A stretch of DNA of 64,000 nt from contig NZ_JACXSS010000001.1 in NCBI RefSeq assembly GCF_014850955.1, positions 1,736,001-1,800,000 on the forward strand, given 5' to 3'. This document shows, one piece after another, positions 43,679 through 53,242 of this stretch (the stretch's first letter is position 1; every line of letters starts with the position of its first letter). The stretch comes from Methylomonas albis. GTDB lineage: Bacteria; Pseudomonadota; Gammaproteobacteria; Methylococcales; Methylomonadaceae. The translations under genes and the position numbers were made by a program. The notes under the pieces are model-generated. The model saw only the letters and a program-made list of their open reading frames with translations. It did no database searches and was not told where the DNA came from.

Positions 43679-45334
43679 ATGCAATATAGGGTCTTCTCTC
43701 TAGTTAGATGTCTGGCTACGTGTCTGTGGCTGACAGGCCTGATTCCTGGAGGGGCGCAGGCTGATGTTTATCGATTATCGGTCTCGGGAAAGTCCATCAA
43801 TCTGATTGGTGAAGCTCAGCAGGCCGTGCTTGCTGACGAAGCGCTGCCTGCGCCGACCTTGCATTGGCGGGAAGGCGAGGACGTCACTCTGCACGTCAGC
43901 AATCAACTCAAGCAACAAACCTCGATACACTGGCACGGCATCGTGTTGCCTTACCAAATGGATGGAGTGCCGGGCATCAGTTTCGACGGGATAGCACCCG
44001 GCCAAACCTTTACCTACCAATTTAAAGTTAAGCAAAGCGGCACCTACTGGTATCACGGCCATTCCGGCATGCAAGAGCATCAGGGCTTGTTTGGGGCGCT
44101 GATCATAGCGCCGCAACAGGAACAGCAAACGGTGGATCGCGATTATGTGGTCATGCTGTCCGATTGGTCGCGCGCCGATCCGGACCGGACTATGGCACGC
44201 CTGAAAAAGCAAAGCGACTATTACAATTTTCAGAAGCGTACGGTCGGCGATTTTTTTGCGGATATACAGCGTTTGGGTTTTTGGGAAACCCTTAGCGACC
44301 GGCTGACTTGGGGCGAAATGCGCATGGAGCCCACTGATCTGGCCGATGTGACCGGCGCCAATTACCGGTTTTTGATCAACGGTCAAACCTCGGAAATGAA
44401 ACCACTATATCTGTTTAAACCCGGCGAAAAACTGCGTTTGCGTTTTATCAACGCCTCGGCGATGACGCATTTTGATGTGCGTTTGCCGGGGCTGAAAATG
44501 CAAGTGATAGCCGCCGACGGGCAACCGGTCGAGCCGGTGGATGTCGAAGAGTTTCGCATCGCGGTGGCGGAAACTTACGATGTGTTAGTTCAGCCGCAAA
44601 CCGAGCAGGCTTACAGTATTTTTGCCGAAGCGATGGATCGCAGCGGTTATGCTAGCGCGACACTGACCCCGCGCGCGGATCTGCAAGCCGAGTTGCCGGC
44701 GATGCGGCCCATGACCTTATTGACCTTGGCGGAGATGGGCGGCGAGCATGCCGGCCACGCAGCTCATCAAGCATCTGCTCAGCCGACTGCCGACGATGAG
44801 CTTAGCCACGCGTATACTGAACAGTCAGCCATGCCTGACCACACCAAAATGGAACATGTCGGCCACCAGCAAATGCCCATCGGTAGCGGTGATGCGGCAA
44901 AGCCCTTGAGTTATAGCCAGTTAATCGCCACGCAGCCCAATCACGCGCTGATGGAGCCGCCGGACCGGGAAATCACCCTGCGTTTGACCGGTAATATGCA
45001 ACGCTATATTTGGTCGTTCGACGACACCAAATTCGCCGATGCCGAGCCGATCCGGGTGAAATTTGGCGAGCGGATTCGCTTTACTTACGTCAACGAAACC
45101 ATGATGAACCATCCCATCCATATCCACGGCCTCTGGCAGTACTTGGACAATGGTAATGGCATGTACAACCCGAAAAAACATGTGATCAATGTTAAACCCG
45201 GCACAAGCGTCAGCGTCGATGTGCCGGCCGATGCGGAAGGCGAGTGGGCTTTTCATTGCCATTTGCTGTATCACATGGATACCGGCATGTTTCGGAAATT
45301 GATCGTGGAAAGGGCGGAACATGTGCATCAGTAA
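43679..45334 (+). CDS. copA: Multicopper oxidase, CopA copper-resistance family
   Basis: A 551-residue periplasmic protein with a signal peptide (about 28 residues) and three cupredoxin domains. Copper ligands are seen in SIHWHG (about residue 84), YWYHGHSG (about 119), HPIHIHG (about 481) and HCHLLYHMDTGM (about 524), giving type 1 and trinuclear sites. A His/Met-rich loop (HAGHAAHQ, MPDHTKMEHVGHQQM) is typical of CopA and could bind extra Cu(I). AGAGG lies just before the start. It oxidises or sequesters copper together with CopB, whose gene overlaps its end by 14 bases. Fits the high copper demand of methanotrophs with particulate methane monooxygenase. Confidence 0.92.
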   Translation: MQYRVFSLVRCLATCLWLTGLIPGGAQADVYRLSVSGKSINLIGEAQQAVLADEALPAPTLHWREGEDVTLHVSNQLKQQTSIHWHGIVLPYQMDGVPGISFDGIAPGQTFTYQFKVKQSGTYWYHGHSGMQEHQGLFGALIIAPQQEQQTVDRDYVVMLSDWSRADPDRTMARLKKQSDYYNFQKRTVGDFFADIQRLGFWETLSDRLTWGEMRMEPTDLADVTGANYRFLINGQTSEMKPLYLFKPGEKLRLRFINASAMTHFDVRLPGLKMQVIAADGQPVEPVDVEEFRIAVAETYDVLVQPQTEQAYSIFAEAMDRSGYASATLTPRADLQAELPAMRPMTLLTLAEMGGEHAGHAAHQASAQPTADDELSHAYTEQSAMPDHTKMEHVGHQQMPIGSGDAAKPLSYSQLIATQPNHALMEPPDREITLRLTGNMQRYIWSFDDTKFADAEPIRVKFGERIRFTYVNETMMNHPIHIHGLWQYLDNGNGMYNPKKHVINVKPGTSVSVDVPADAEGEWAFHCHLLYHMDTGMFRKLIVERAEHVHQ

Positions 45335-46016
45335 ACTTGTACTTAACCCCCGGAATGCCTGGTTTTATCTGGCGCTGTTTTGCGCCAGCGCAGCGGCGCA
45401 CGATACCGCGACGATTTTTAATCATTTCAAGGCCGATAGGTTGGAATACGAGGGCAATCAAGGCTTGCATCTATTCAAATGGGATGTGCAAAACTGGACC
45501 GGCACAGACGAAAACAAGCTCTGGTTGAAATCGGAAGGCGATTATTCCGCCGACCAGAATATCTTTGGTCGCGCCGATTTGCAGGTGTTGTACAGCCGTA
45601 ATATCGACACTTTTTGGGATTTTCAAATCGGTGCCCGGCGAGCAATAGAACCGGAACGTACCTTTGATGCGGTAATCGGCTTTCAAGGGCTGGCACCGTA
45701 TTTCATCGAAGTGGACAGCGCGATGTTTATTAACGAGAAAGGCAATGTATTGGGGCGTTTGACCTTGGGTTACGAAATGCTGTTGACCCAACGTTTGATT
45801 TTTCAGCCGCGTGTGGAAATCAACGTCGCCGCACAGGACATACAAAATCGCGGTGTGAAAGCCGGTGTTACCGAATTTGAGGCGGGTTTTCGCTTGCGCT
45901 ATGAAATCGAACGCGAGTTTGCGCCCTATGTGGGTATGGATTATGTCGAGGAAGAATCGCTACGCGAACATCAGCACAGCTTGCGCGGTGTAGTGGGCGT
46001 GCGGGTTTGGTATTGA
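45321..46016 (+). CDS. copB: Outer-membrane copper resistance protein CopB
   Basis: A 231-residue protein with a weak signal region (FYLALFCASAAA) and an outer-membrane barrel with the CopB pattern: FNHFKADRLEYEG, LWLKSEGDY, YSRNIDTFWDFQIGARR and FAPYVGMDYVEEE, ending RVWY. It lacks the Met-rich N-terminal extension of longer CopB proteins. It overlaps copA by 14 bases, so the two are co-translated. Probable role: copper storage or export at the outer membrane. Confidence 0.9.
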   Translation: MCISKLVLNPRNAWFYLALFCASAAAHDTATIFNHFKADRLEYEGNQGLHLFKWDVQNWTGTDENKLWLKSEGDYSADQNIFGRADLQVLYSRNIDTFWDFQIGARRAIEPERTFDAVIGFQGLAPYFIEVDSAMFINEKGNVLGRLTLGYEMLLTQRLIFQPRVEINVAAQDIQNRGVKAGVTEFEAGFRLRYEIEREFAPYVGMDYVEEESLREHQHSLRGVVGVRVWY

Positions 46017-46137
46017 TTGCCGCGACGCCTTTTTTAAGTGTGACTGAATTATGAACCGTATCGAACAAAGTTTTGTCGAAGCTAGTGCTTGAGTAAAAAA
46101 AATAACTAAGTGGCTTTAATTAAACAGGAGAACGGTC

Positions 46138-46635
46138 ATGAACAAACTTACCATGGTAGTCGCAGGACTGTTAATTTTTTCTGCAAGCGTACTGGCGGTG
46201 GAACAAGCCGGCCCAAAACAGACCCATGCGGCGGTGTTGCCATATACAGCAGAGCAAACCGCACAAACCTTCACTAAGACCGTGCACGGCGGCGTCCAGC
46301 ATGTCGTGGCTAAGGCCGCCGACAATATGCAGGTCGTCAAAGCCATTCAAGCACATTTATTTAAAACTGCCGGCGATTTTAGAACAGGCGATTTTTCCGT
46401 GACCGAACGCCTGCATGGCGCGGATATGCCGGGTCTGGCGCAATTGAAAAAAGCCGAGCCGGGCGATATTAGGTTTGACTACAAATCTCTGGATAATGGC
46501 GGTCAAATTCATTATTCCAGCGAATATCCGCAGTATGTGCAGGCTTTGCATGAATGGTTCGATGCGCAGGCCAGCGAACACGGGAATGCTCCGGTACCCG
46601 GACACAATCAACATCATCTGACGCCCGCCGAATAA
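46138..46635 (+). CDS. Secreted small protein following copAB
   Basis: A 165-residue protein with a clear signal peptide (MVVAGLLIFSASVLA) and AGGAG eight bases before the ATG. The mature part has no domain I recognise; it contains ERLHGADMPGLAQLKKAEPG and DYKSLDNGGQIHYSSEYPQY and ends in a His-rich tail (GHNQHHLTPAE). It lies 120 bases after copB and may be coexpressed. The histidines suggest metal binding (inference). Similar proteins are sometimes labelled aspartate carbamoyltransferase, which nothing in the sequence supports. Confidence 0.7.
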   Translation: MNKLTMVVAGLLIFSASVLAVEQAGPKQTHAAVLPYTAEQTAQTFTKTVHGGVQHVVAKAADNMQVVKAIQAHLFKTAGDFRTGDFSVTERLHGADMPGLAQLKKAEPGDIRFDYKSLDNGGQIHYSSEYPQYVQALHEWFDAQASEHGNAPVPGHNQHHLTPAE

Positions 46636-46960
46636 ACCGAACGCTACGCATTCGCCGGCAACGGATGCGTAGCGTTCTTGACTTGGCTTAATCGACAGGG
46701 TTGTCGATGGTTTCCAAAATAAACGCAATCTCATCGCTATCGGATGCCGCGCGTAATTAGCACAAATCCGGCGATTACGCTCGTGTCGCAACGAGCGAAC
46801 TTTTCCATATAATGCCGCTGATCGATGGAATCGGCCGATTGTTGCTGATCGCGATTGGCCGTGTTCCAATTATAAATATGGCAGAATTAAGCCGGGCGAT
46901 GGCTCTTGATGTTAGGCCTAATTGGCATCGGTAAAGTATTTAATTAGCAGGAGAAACTTT

Positions 46961-47998
46961 TTGAAACAATCTTTTTATGATCTAAATTATTCTGATTTGG
47001 AGGCGATTATAAGTCAGAATAATTTAAATCACTCTGCAGCGGCAGTTCTTTTTAATTGGCATTATAAGAAAAAAGAACATACTCAATGCCAGGATAAAAT
47101 TGCTAAATGCTCATTGGCCTTTATAGAAGATAGTTTCGACTTTTCTCTACCTGAAATTGATGTGGTTCATGAGTCGAAAAATGATCGCACAGTAAAGTTT
47201 CTTTTTAAGCTGAAAGACAATCATAAAGTAGAAACTGTCCTTATTCCGTTTAATAATAAATATTCAATTTGTCTTTCATCGCAAGTCGGCTGTGCCATGA
47301 ATTGTTCATTTTGCTTTACCGGCGAACAAGGGCTCAAAAGAAATTTGACTACCAGTGAAATTGTTGGCCAGTTTCTGCAAGCTTGGCGTTGGTTAGCAAG
47401 CAATAGGCCTGGAGAAGAGCGGATTTTAAATATTGTTTTTATGGGGCAAGGCGAACCGTTACATAATTTTGATGCGGTTAAAAAAGCCTGTGAAATTTTT
47501 TTATCGCAACATGGTACTTCAATCGGCGTTCAAAAAATCGCAATTTCAACGGCTGGTTATATTCCGGGTCTGAAAAGATGGAGCCAGGAAATTCCTGGTG
47601 TGAATCTGGCCTTATCGCTGCATTCACCCTTTGCGGAAAAGAGAAATGAGCTTATTCCCATTAATAAAAAATATCCGCTAGAAGAGGTGTTGACCTATAT
47701 TGACAAGATACCTTTAAATAAAAAGCAATTCATTACTTATGAATATATTTTGATAAACGACTTTAATGATTATCTCGATGATGCTAAAGAATTAGGAGCA
47801 ATGCTGGCGGGTAAGAGTGCTTATATAAACTTAATTCCTTTTAACTCGTTCCCAGGATCACGTTATGAGCGTCCGGGTTTGGATAAAATTGAAAAGTTTA
47901 AAGACGTTTTAGATACTTACAAAATCCCGACTTTAATAAGAATGGCTAAAGGCGATGATGTGTTAGCCGCATGTGGACAGCTCAATTCTAAAAATTAA
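46961..47998 (+). CDS. RlmN/Cfr-family radical SAM methyltransferase
   Basis: About 345 residues starting with TTG at 46961, chosen because AGGAG lies seven bases upstream. The radical SAM cluster motif is CAMNCSFC (about residue 114), followed by FTGEQGLKRNLTTSEIVGQ. The conserved MGQGEPLHNFDAV and C-terminal VLAACGQL, with the methyl-carrying cysteine, are present. RlmN methylates C2 of A2503 in 23S rRNA and of A37 in some tRNAs; Cfr methylates C8. The gene is strikingly AT-rich and divergent compared with its neighbours, so it is probably transferred and additional to a housekeeping rlmN elsewhere. Confidence 0.82.
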   Translation: MKQSFYDLNYSDLEAIISQNNLNHSAAAVLFNWHYKKKEHTQCQDKIAKCSLAFIEDSFDFSLPEIDVVHESKNDRTVKFLFKLKDNHKVETVLIPFNNKYSICLSSQVGCAMNCSFCFTGEQGLKRNLTTSEIVGQFLQAWRWLASNRPGEERILNIVFMGQGEPLHNFDAVKKACEIFLSQHGTSIGVQKIAISTAGYIPGLKRWSQEIPGVNLALSLHSPFAEKRNELIPINKKYPLEEVLTYIDKIPLNKKQFITYEYILINDFNDYLDDAKELGAMLAGKSAYINLIPFNSFPGSRYERPGLDKIEKFKDVLDTYKIPTLIRMAKGDDVLAACGQLNSKN

Positions 47999-48002
47999 AA
48001 CG

Positions 48003-48169
48003 CTATCAAGATCGGTAAATGGATAATCAGGGTCTGTTTTCAGTTTGTTGCGGTGCCATTGTCGTTTACGATGCTGTTGGCACGAAGGCGCTGAGCAATA
48101 GGTTTACAGTGGAACTTGTGGACGTGGTTGAAAAGAATGGCCGCAAGCGGGGCATTGTTTAATCGCCAT
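48003..48169 (-). pseudogene. Remnant of a small zinc-binding protein gene
   Basis: From ATG 48169 the frame reads MAIKQCPACGHSFQPRPQVP, then an in-frame TAA, then TYCSAPSCQQHRKRQWHRNK in the same frame. The spacing of CxxC and CxxxxC pairs matches a small zinc-ribbon protein common in proteobacteria (RPQVP..RYCS..C pattern). The stop looks like a CAA-to-TAA change. The protein has no C-terminal part here, so it is a remnant. Confidence 0.6.
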
Positions 48170-48428
48170 TGAAGGCTCCCTACGCAAAAATGCGTATTGA
48201 GCGCAATCAAATGAATTAAAAAATGAAATAAGGCTTGGCTTGATTGAATTTTGCTGATGTCGTGGCTTTACGGCAGTTATGCTTATAACTTTGCGAGCTT
48301 TGACTAGAATCGTCCGCGGATTCCACAAACGGCTGATAATGATCCCGTATCAAATAACGCACACTGACATGGAATCAGTGATGATTATTAGATTCAAAAG
48401 TAGGGTAGGAAGTAGGGTGGAAAAAATT

Positions 48429-48462
48429 AAAGCCTTGATAAGTCATTATTTATCAAGGCTTT
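48429..48462 (-). terminator. Rho-independent terminator of tRNA-Ser
   Basis: Perfect arms aaagccttgataa / ttatcaaggcttt around a short loop, followed on the minus strand by AATTTTTT. It lies about 12 bases beyond the 3' end of the tRNA gene. Confidence 0.85.
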
Positions 48463-48474
48463 AACTATATATTA

Positions 48475-48564
48475 TGGCGGAGAGCTAGGGATTCGAACCC
48501 CAGGAAGGGATAAACCTTCAACGGTTTTCAAGACCGCCGCTTTCGACCGCTCAGCCAGCTCTCC
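48475..48564 (-). tRNA. tRNA-Ser (anticodon UGA)
   Basis: The minus strand reads GGAGAGCTGGCTGAGCGG at the 5' end, anticodon loop CTTGAAA (anticodon TGA), a long variable arm, GGTTCGAATCC in the T arm, and ends CTCTCCGCCA with an encoded CCA. The acceptor stem pairs fully. Ninety bases, a class II tRNA. Confidence 0.96.
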
Positions 48565-48639
48565 AACAGCCGCGTATTATTACAGAAAATATTTTAAAAT
48601 CCAGCGTTTTTTGCCTATTCAATTTAAAATGGCAGTCCA

Positions 48640-49743
48640 ATGCAGTCGTTTTTAGCGCCTAAGTGTTTGTTAGTGATTGCCAAATCGGCGCGGATGTTGG
48701 TGCAAATGTGCCTCGATTCCGGGTGCGAAGTGGTGGCTATCGATTGCTTTACCGATAGCGATACGCAGCAGATGACAAAGCAGACTTACCAAGTGGCATC
48801 GCTGGCGTGGGACGATATTAGAGCTGCGGTGGAAGCTGCTTGGCGGGATTACGGCTTAACTCATTTGCTATATGGCAGTGGCTTGGAAAGGTACCCGGAA
48901 ACCCTGCTGAATCTCGAAAAGCATTGGCAGGTCATTGGCAATTCGGCCGGTACTTTTCAACGTATCCAGGATAAACATGATTTCTTCGCCCGGCTTGATT
49001 CCTTGTCAATTCCTCATCCGGAAGTTGTTTTCACCCAGCCTGACGATGATCTTGATTGGTTGTTAAAGCCCTGGCGCGGCGAAGGGGGCATGGGAATAAG
49101 GCGCTGTGGCAGCAGCGCCGATGCTGCCGGCGGCTATTGGCAGCGCTATATTGAAGGCCGATCATTGTCGGTGTTGTTTGTCGCTAGTCGGGATAGAGTT
49201 GAACTGATCGGCTTTAACGAACAGTGGACTGTAAAGTCGGATTGTGAACAATCGTTCGTGTTTGCCGGGATAGCCAGTCATGCTGAGGTTTCAGTGTCGA
49301 TTCAGACCGAGATTGCCGATTGGATTGGCAGGCTTGTGGATACCTACGAGTTGCGCGGCTTAAATTGCATGGATTTTATGCTGCACGACGGCCAATGTTA
49401 TGTTTTAGAGGTCAATGCGCGGATTTCCGCCAGTGCGCAACTTTATGGTAAATCGCTGCTATTGCCACATCTGCAAGCCTGTGAAAACCGCCTAGTCGAT
49501 AGTGTCGAATTATTGAGCGAGCCAAGTGCTTATCAGATTGTTTACTCGCAAAAAAATGTGACGATTCCCGAGCGACTGGAATGGCCGATATGGGCGGTGG
49601 ATAGGCCCAATCCCGGCGCAATTGTTGGTAAAGGCGAGCCAATATGCAGTATTATGGCCACCGGAAAAAACTCGGGGCAGGTGCGCGAAACGCTGCATCG
49701 CCAACAATGCATACTTGCAAATCTTTTGGAAAAAGGTCTTTAA
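48640..49743 (+). CDS. ATP-grasp protein of the H4MPT/methylofuran cluster
   Basis: A 367-residue ATP-grasp enzyme, first gene of the C1 cluster. The ATP-binding elements are [15 protein letters not shown] (about residue 143), [13 protein letters not shown] (about 168) and the metal-binding [14 protein letters not shown] (about 262). Such a ligase usually sits beside mch in methylotrophs and is known only as a conserved gene of unknown exact role. It is likely to form an amide bond in H4MPT or methylofuran assembly. It ends six bases before mch, so the two are cotranscribed. Confidence 0.82.
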   Translation: MQSFLAPKCLLVIAKSARMLVQMCLDSGCEVVAIDCFTDSDTQQMTKQTYQVASLAWDDIRAAVEAAWRDYGLTHLLYGSGLERYPETLLNLEKHWQVIGNSAGTFQRIQDKHDFFARLDSLSIPHPEVVFTQPDDDLDWLLKPWRGEGGMGIRRCGSSADAAGGYWQRYIEGRSLSVLFVASRDRVELIGFNEQWTVKSDCEQSFVFAGIASHAEVSVSIQTEIADWIGRLVDTYELRGLNCMDFMLHDGQCYVLEVNARISASAQLYGKSLLLPHLQACENRLVDSVELLSEPSAYQIVYSQKNVTIPERLEWPIWAVDRPNPGAIVGKGEPICSIMATGKNSGQVRETLHRQQCILANLLEKGL

Positions 49744-49748
49744 AAATC

Positions 49749-50732
49749 ATGCAATACCAGGCAAGCGTCAATAAATTTTCCCAGCCCTTGGTTCAACAAC
49801 TGCTGGATAACGCCGATAAATTACGGTTGGGTATCGAAAAGCTGGAAAACGGCTGCACCATTATCGATGCGGGTATCAAGGTGCCGGGCGGTCTGGAAGC
49901 CGGGCGGATTATCACCGAAATCTGCATGGGCGGTTTGGGCACTGCGACGATTTCGCAAAGCTCCTACACTGCAAACTGGCCGCTGACCATTAACATACAT
50001 GCCAGCAACCCGGTGTTGTCTTGCCTGGGTAGCCAATATGCCGGCTGGAGTTTGTCGCACGGTAAATATTATGCCTTGGGTTCCGGACCGGCGCGGGCGT
50101 TGGCAACCAAGTTGAAAGACGGCTCGGTTGAGCCGGTGGAAGAGCTTTATAAAGAGCTGGAATACCGCGATAGTGCCGCGCAAACCGCGTTGGTGATCGA
50201 AAATGACGCCTTGCCACCCGCGGAAATTATCGAGAAAGTGGCGGCAGCTTGCGGTGTATCGCCGGCCAATTTGACCATCATTGTCACACCGACCAGCAGT
50301 TTGGCCGGCGGCGTACAAGTCGTCGGACGGGTATTGGAAGTGGCGATGCACAAAGCCCACGCGCTACACTTTCCTTTGGAAAACATTGTTGACGGTTCCG
50401 GTAGTGCGCCGATTTGTCCTCCGCACCCGAATTTCGTTAAAGCGATGGGGCGTACCAACGATGCGATTTTATTTGCCGGCCAGGTACATTTGTTTGTCAA
50501 AGGCAGCGACGAAGCGGCTGAAAAATTGGCCAAGGAACTGCCAAGCTCCACATCGAAAGATTACGGCAAACCGTTTGCCGATATTTTTAAAGCCTACGAA
50601 TACGATTTCTTCAAAGTGGATGCGATGTTGTTCAGCCCGGCCAGCGTAATCGTCACTGCGGTCGAATCCGGCAAAAGTTTCCGCGCCGGCAAACTGGATA
50701 ATGCTTTACTCGATCTTTCGTTCGGGGCTTAA
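49749..50732 (+). CDS. mch: Methenyl-H4MPT cyclohydrolase
   Basis: A 327-residue enzyme converting 5,10-methenyl-H4MPT to N5-formyl-H4MPT in the cytoplasm, a step of formaldehyde oxidation to formate and CO2. The start is ATG 49749 ([20 protein letters not shown]). Family features: [33 protein letters not shown] and [20 protein letters not shown]. Its length matches archaeal and methylotroph Mch. Upstream reading to 49644 lies in the preceding gene and is excluded. Confidence 0.95.
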   Translation: MQYQASVNKFSQPLVQQLLDNADKLRLGIEKLENGCTIIDAGIKVPGGLEAGRIITEICMGGLGTATISQSSYTANWPLTINIHASNPVLSCLGSQYAGWSLSHGKYYALGSGPARALATKLKDGSVEPVEELYKELEYRDSAAQTALVIENDALPPAEIIEKVAAACGVSPANLTIIVTPTSSLAGGVQVVGRVLEVAMHKAHALHFPLENIVDGSGSAPICPPHPNFVKAMGRTNDAILFAGQVHLFVKGSDEAAEKLAKELPSSTSKDYGKPFADIFKAYEYDFFKVDAMLFSPASVIVTAVESGKSFRAGKLDNALLDLSFGA

Positions 50733-50753
50733 TCTGCTCTAACGCTCTTCGAC

Positions 50754-50790
50754 AGCTAGGTGGGCTTTGCAATGCAAAGTCCACCTAGCT
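50754..50790. repeat. Hairpin between mch and the next ATP-grasp gene
   Basis: agctaggtgggctttgca / tgcaaagtccacctagct gives a long near-perfect stem with almost no loop. It may be a dispersed repeat or attenuate transcription after mch. It resembles the shorter hairpin at 13763-13787. Confidence 0.55.
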
Positions 50791-50822
50791 TGTATCGTTA
50801 ACTTCATTCGTAACACATACCC

Positions 50823-51725
50823 TTGCGCCGAATTGCAATTATTACCGACGATCCCGGTTGGCATGGCAAGCAGCTGTGCTTGGCTTTTGCCGAGCGCGGT
50901 TACGCAGCCGAATATGTCTCACTAACTGCCTGCAAATTGCAATTAACCGTGGTTGATCTACCTATCGTTATCCCTGGTTTTGCAGAAGTACTACCGGCGG
51001 CGGTCTTCGTGCGCGGTGTGCCCGGCGGTTCGTTGGAAGAAGTGGTGTTTTATCTGGATGTTTTGCACGCCTTAAAACTACTGGGTGTGCCGGTTTATAA
51101 CGACGCCAGCGCAATTGAGCGTAGCGTGGATAAGGGCATGACCAGTTTTTTATTGCAGTATGCCGGTTTGCCGACTGCGCTGACCTGGGTGCTACGAGAT
51201 CGTGATGAAGCCCTGGCGATTGCCGAGCAAGAGTTACGGCAAGGGCGTTATCTAATCAGTAAGCCCTTGTTTGGCTCGCAAGGCGAGGGTATTCGCCGTA
51301 TCGAGAAATCCACCGACTTACTATGGTTGACCAGCAGTCGCGGCATTTATTATTTGCAGCGTTTTGTCGAATGCACGGGCGAAGGTTACTCGGATGTGCG
51401 CGTGTTTGTGATTAACGGCCAGGCAGTTGCCGGCATGCGTCGGCGCGGTATTTCCTGGTTGAATAATGTAGCCCGAGGTGCTTCTTGCGAATGTATCGAA
51501 CTTGAAGCGGATTTAGCAGGGCTGGCGATTGCCGCAGTCACTGCGTTAAAAATGGATTATGCCGGCGTGGATGTCATTCAGGATGCCGAAGGTGGTTATC
51601 GGATAATCGAAGTAAACAGTGTGCCCGCCTGGAAAGGCTTGCAAAGCGTCTGTGACATTAACATCGCCGAATGCCTAGTGGCCGATTTGCTTGATCGCTA
51701 CTGCGGTCAGGACCAAGTATGCTGA
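50823..51725 (+). CDS. RimK/MptN-like ATP-grasp ligase
   Basis: A 300-residue ATP-grasp protein starting at TTG 50823 (MRRIAIITDDPGWHGKQLCL). ATP-grasp elements: LISKPLFGSQGEGIRRIEK (about residue 145), YYLQRFVE, DVRVFVINGQAVAGMRR and the metal site YRIIEVNSVPAWKGLQ (about 265). RimK relatives add glutamate; MptN performs such a step on H4MPT, so a tail-ligation role is plausible but not proven. It overlaps the CitG-like gene by seven bases. Confidence 0.85.
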   Translation: MRRIAIITDDPGWHGKQLCLAFAERGYAAEYVSLTACKLQLTVVDLPIVIPGFAEVLPAAVFVRGVPGGSLEEVVFYLDVLHALKLLGVPVYNDASAIERSVDKGMTSFLLQYAGLPTALTWVLRDRDEALAIAEQELRQGRYLISKPLFGSQGEGIRRIEKSTDLLWLTSSRGIYYLQRFVECTGEGYSDVRVFVINGQAVAGMRRRGISWLNNVARGASCECIELEADLAGLAIAAVTALKMDYAGVDVIQDAEGGYRIIEVNSVPAWKGLQSVCDINIAECLVADLLDRYCGQDQVC

Positions 51726-52588
51726 GCAGGCAGCAGTTGATAGAGGTTTATTTGCAAGCTTGCGAAATAGAGCTGCAAGCTTTCAAGCCCGGTAATGTCA
51801 GCGTTTATAGTGCCGCGGATGATATGACGGTCGAGGACTTTCGGCTTAGCGCACGGGTTAGTAGCGAGCCGATTACCAATCCGCAATACAGCTTGGGTGA
51901 AAAAGTTTATTACGCGGTTAAAGCCACGCGTGAGGCGGTCGCCTGCAATACCAATTTAGGCATTATTTTACTGTGCGCGCCCTTGTTACAGGTGCTTGCT
52001 AGCCTGAATAAGGGTGAAAACTTGCGCGAGGGCTTACAGCAACTGCTAGAAAGTACTACTCGCGAGGACGCCGACTGGGTTTTCAAGGCGGTGACCTTGG
52101 CCGCGCCAGCTGGCCTAGGCGAATCGACGCAACACGATGTACAAAAACCTGCTGATGTGACGCTGATCGAGGCCATGATTTTTGCCGCTAACAAGGACAG
52201 AATCGCGCTGCAATACGCAACAATATTTAAAGACGTTTTTGATTTGGGCGTTTTACGATATAATCGTGCTTTCGTTTTGTCTGGCGATTGTGGGTGGGCT
52301 GCGTTAGCGGTTTTTGCTGCTATGTTGGCTCAGTTTCCCGATAGTCATATTGAACGGAAGTATGGAGAGCGGTATTCAGAGTGGATCAAGGCTGAAATGG
52401 AAGAGCTCGATAGAGCGATGAACACAGTCTATGAGCCTGAAGAGCTTTTGCCAGTATTGTATGATCTGGACAAAGCTTTTAAGGCACAAAGAATCAATCC
52501 GGGTACAACAGCTGACATAACTGTAGCGACGGTACTGGTGGTGCTTCTGGAACAACTGATCAGTCAGGAAATGGTTGGTCGGTTATAG
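51719..52588 (+). CDS. CitG-like triphosphoribosyl-dephospho-CoA synthase homologue
   Basis: A 289-residue protein with CitG/MdcB-type motifs: EIELQAFKPGNVSVYSAADD (the K-PG-NVS/H motif, residues 15-35), NTNLGIILLCAPLL and INPGTTADITVATVLVVLLE near the C-terminus. CitG joins a phosphoribosyl group to ATP-derived or CoA-derived substrates. The homologue in C1 clusters is expected to act in H4MPT or methylofuran biosynthesis. Directly upstream of fae with an 82-base gap that contains the strong fae ribosome site. Confidence 0.85.
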   Translation: MLSRQQLIEVYLQACEIELQAFKPGNVSVYSAADDMTVEDFRLSARVSSEPITNPQYSLGEKVYYAVKATREAVACNTNLGIILLCAPLLQVLASLNKGENLREGLQQLLESTTREDADWVFKAVTLAAPAGLGESTQHDVQKPADVTLIEAMIFAANKDRIALQYATIFKDVFDLGVLRYNRAFVLSGDCGWAALAVFAAMLAQFPDSHIERKYGERYSEWIKAEMEELDRAMNTVYEPEELLPVLYDLDKAFKAQRINPGTTADITVATVLVVLLEQLISQEMVGRL

Positions 52589-52670
52589 AGGGATCTAGCA
52601 GAAACTACAATTTCAAGACATAAACGTGTCTATTTTTTGGTTCAATCTTATCTTAAGGGGATAATTTAAA

Positions 52671-53186
52671 ATGGCAAAAATCAATAACCTGCGTGTTGGC
52701 GAATCTTTGGTTGGTGAAGGCAATGAAATTGCTCATATCGATTTGATCATTGGCCCACGCGGCTCAGCAGCTGAAACTGCTTTCGCAAACGCTTTGACAA
52801 ACAACAAAGATGGTTTTTCTACTCTGTTGGCTGTCGTTGCTCCTAACCTGTTGGTTAAACCTGCAACTATCCTGTTCAACAAAGTAACCATCAAAGGTGC
52901 TAAACAAGCTGTGCAAATGTTTGGACCAGCTCAACGCGCTGTTGCTATGGCTGTTGCTGATTCCGTTGAAGACGGCACTATCCCAGCTGACGAAGCTGAC
53001 GATTTGTTCATTTCTGTTGGTGTTTTCATCCACTGGTTGGCTGAAGATGATGCAAAAATCGAAGAATTCAACTACAAAGCAACCAAAGAAGCTTTGGCTC
53101 GCGCTGTTGCTGGCACTCCAACTGCGAAAGAAGTTGTTGCTGCTAAATCTGGTGCAAAACACCCATTTGCTGCTAACAACGTATAA
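52671..53186 (+). CDS. fae: Formaldehyde-activating enzyme
   Basis: A 171-residue enzyme condensing formaldehyde with H4MPT to methylene-H4MPT, the entry point of C1 oxidation. The N-terminal [20 protein letters not shown] contains the catalytic histidine, and [18 protein letters not shown] and [19 protein letters not shown] are highly conserved. AAGGGG stands about ten bases upstream of the ATG. Codon use is strongly biased (GCT, GTT, AAC), as expected for one of the most abundant proteins. It is followed by a strong terminator hairpin, isolating it from the convergent HisA-like gene. Confidence 0.97.
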   Translation: MAKINNLRVGESLVGEGNEIAHIDLIIGPRGSAAETAFANALTNNKDGFSTLLAVVAPNLLVKPATILFNKVTIKGAKQAVQMFGPAQRAVAMAVADSVEDGTIPADEADDLFISVGVFIHWLAEDDAKIEEFNYKATKEALARAVAGTPTAKEVVAAKSGAKHPFAANNV

Positions 53187-53210
53187 GTTTTTAGCGACAT
53201 AGGCTGTTGA

Positions 53211-53238
53211 AAATACCCCGGCTTGCCGGGGTATTTTT
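53211..53238. terminator. Bidirectional terminator between fae and the HisA-like gene
   Basis: aaataccccggc / gccggggtattttttt is a perfect GC-rich stem with a T-run on the plus strand and an A-run that serves the minus strand. It ends both convergent transcripts. Confidence 0.9.
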
Positions 53239-53242
53239 TTGC

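Noticed and set aside
46138-46635. Aspartate carbamoyltransferase
   Set aside because: The protein is secreted, 165 residues long and lacks all carbamoyl-phosphate and aspartate binding motifs.
52616-52638. Attenuator hairpin upstream of fae
   Set aside because: The stem is only five base pairs (agaca/tgtct); too weak to call.
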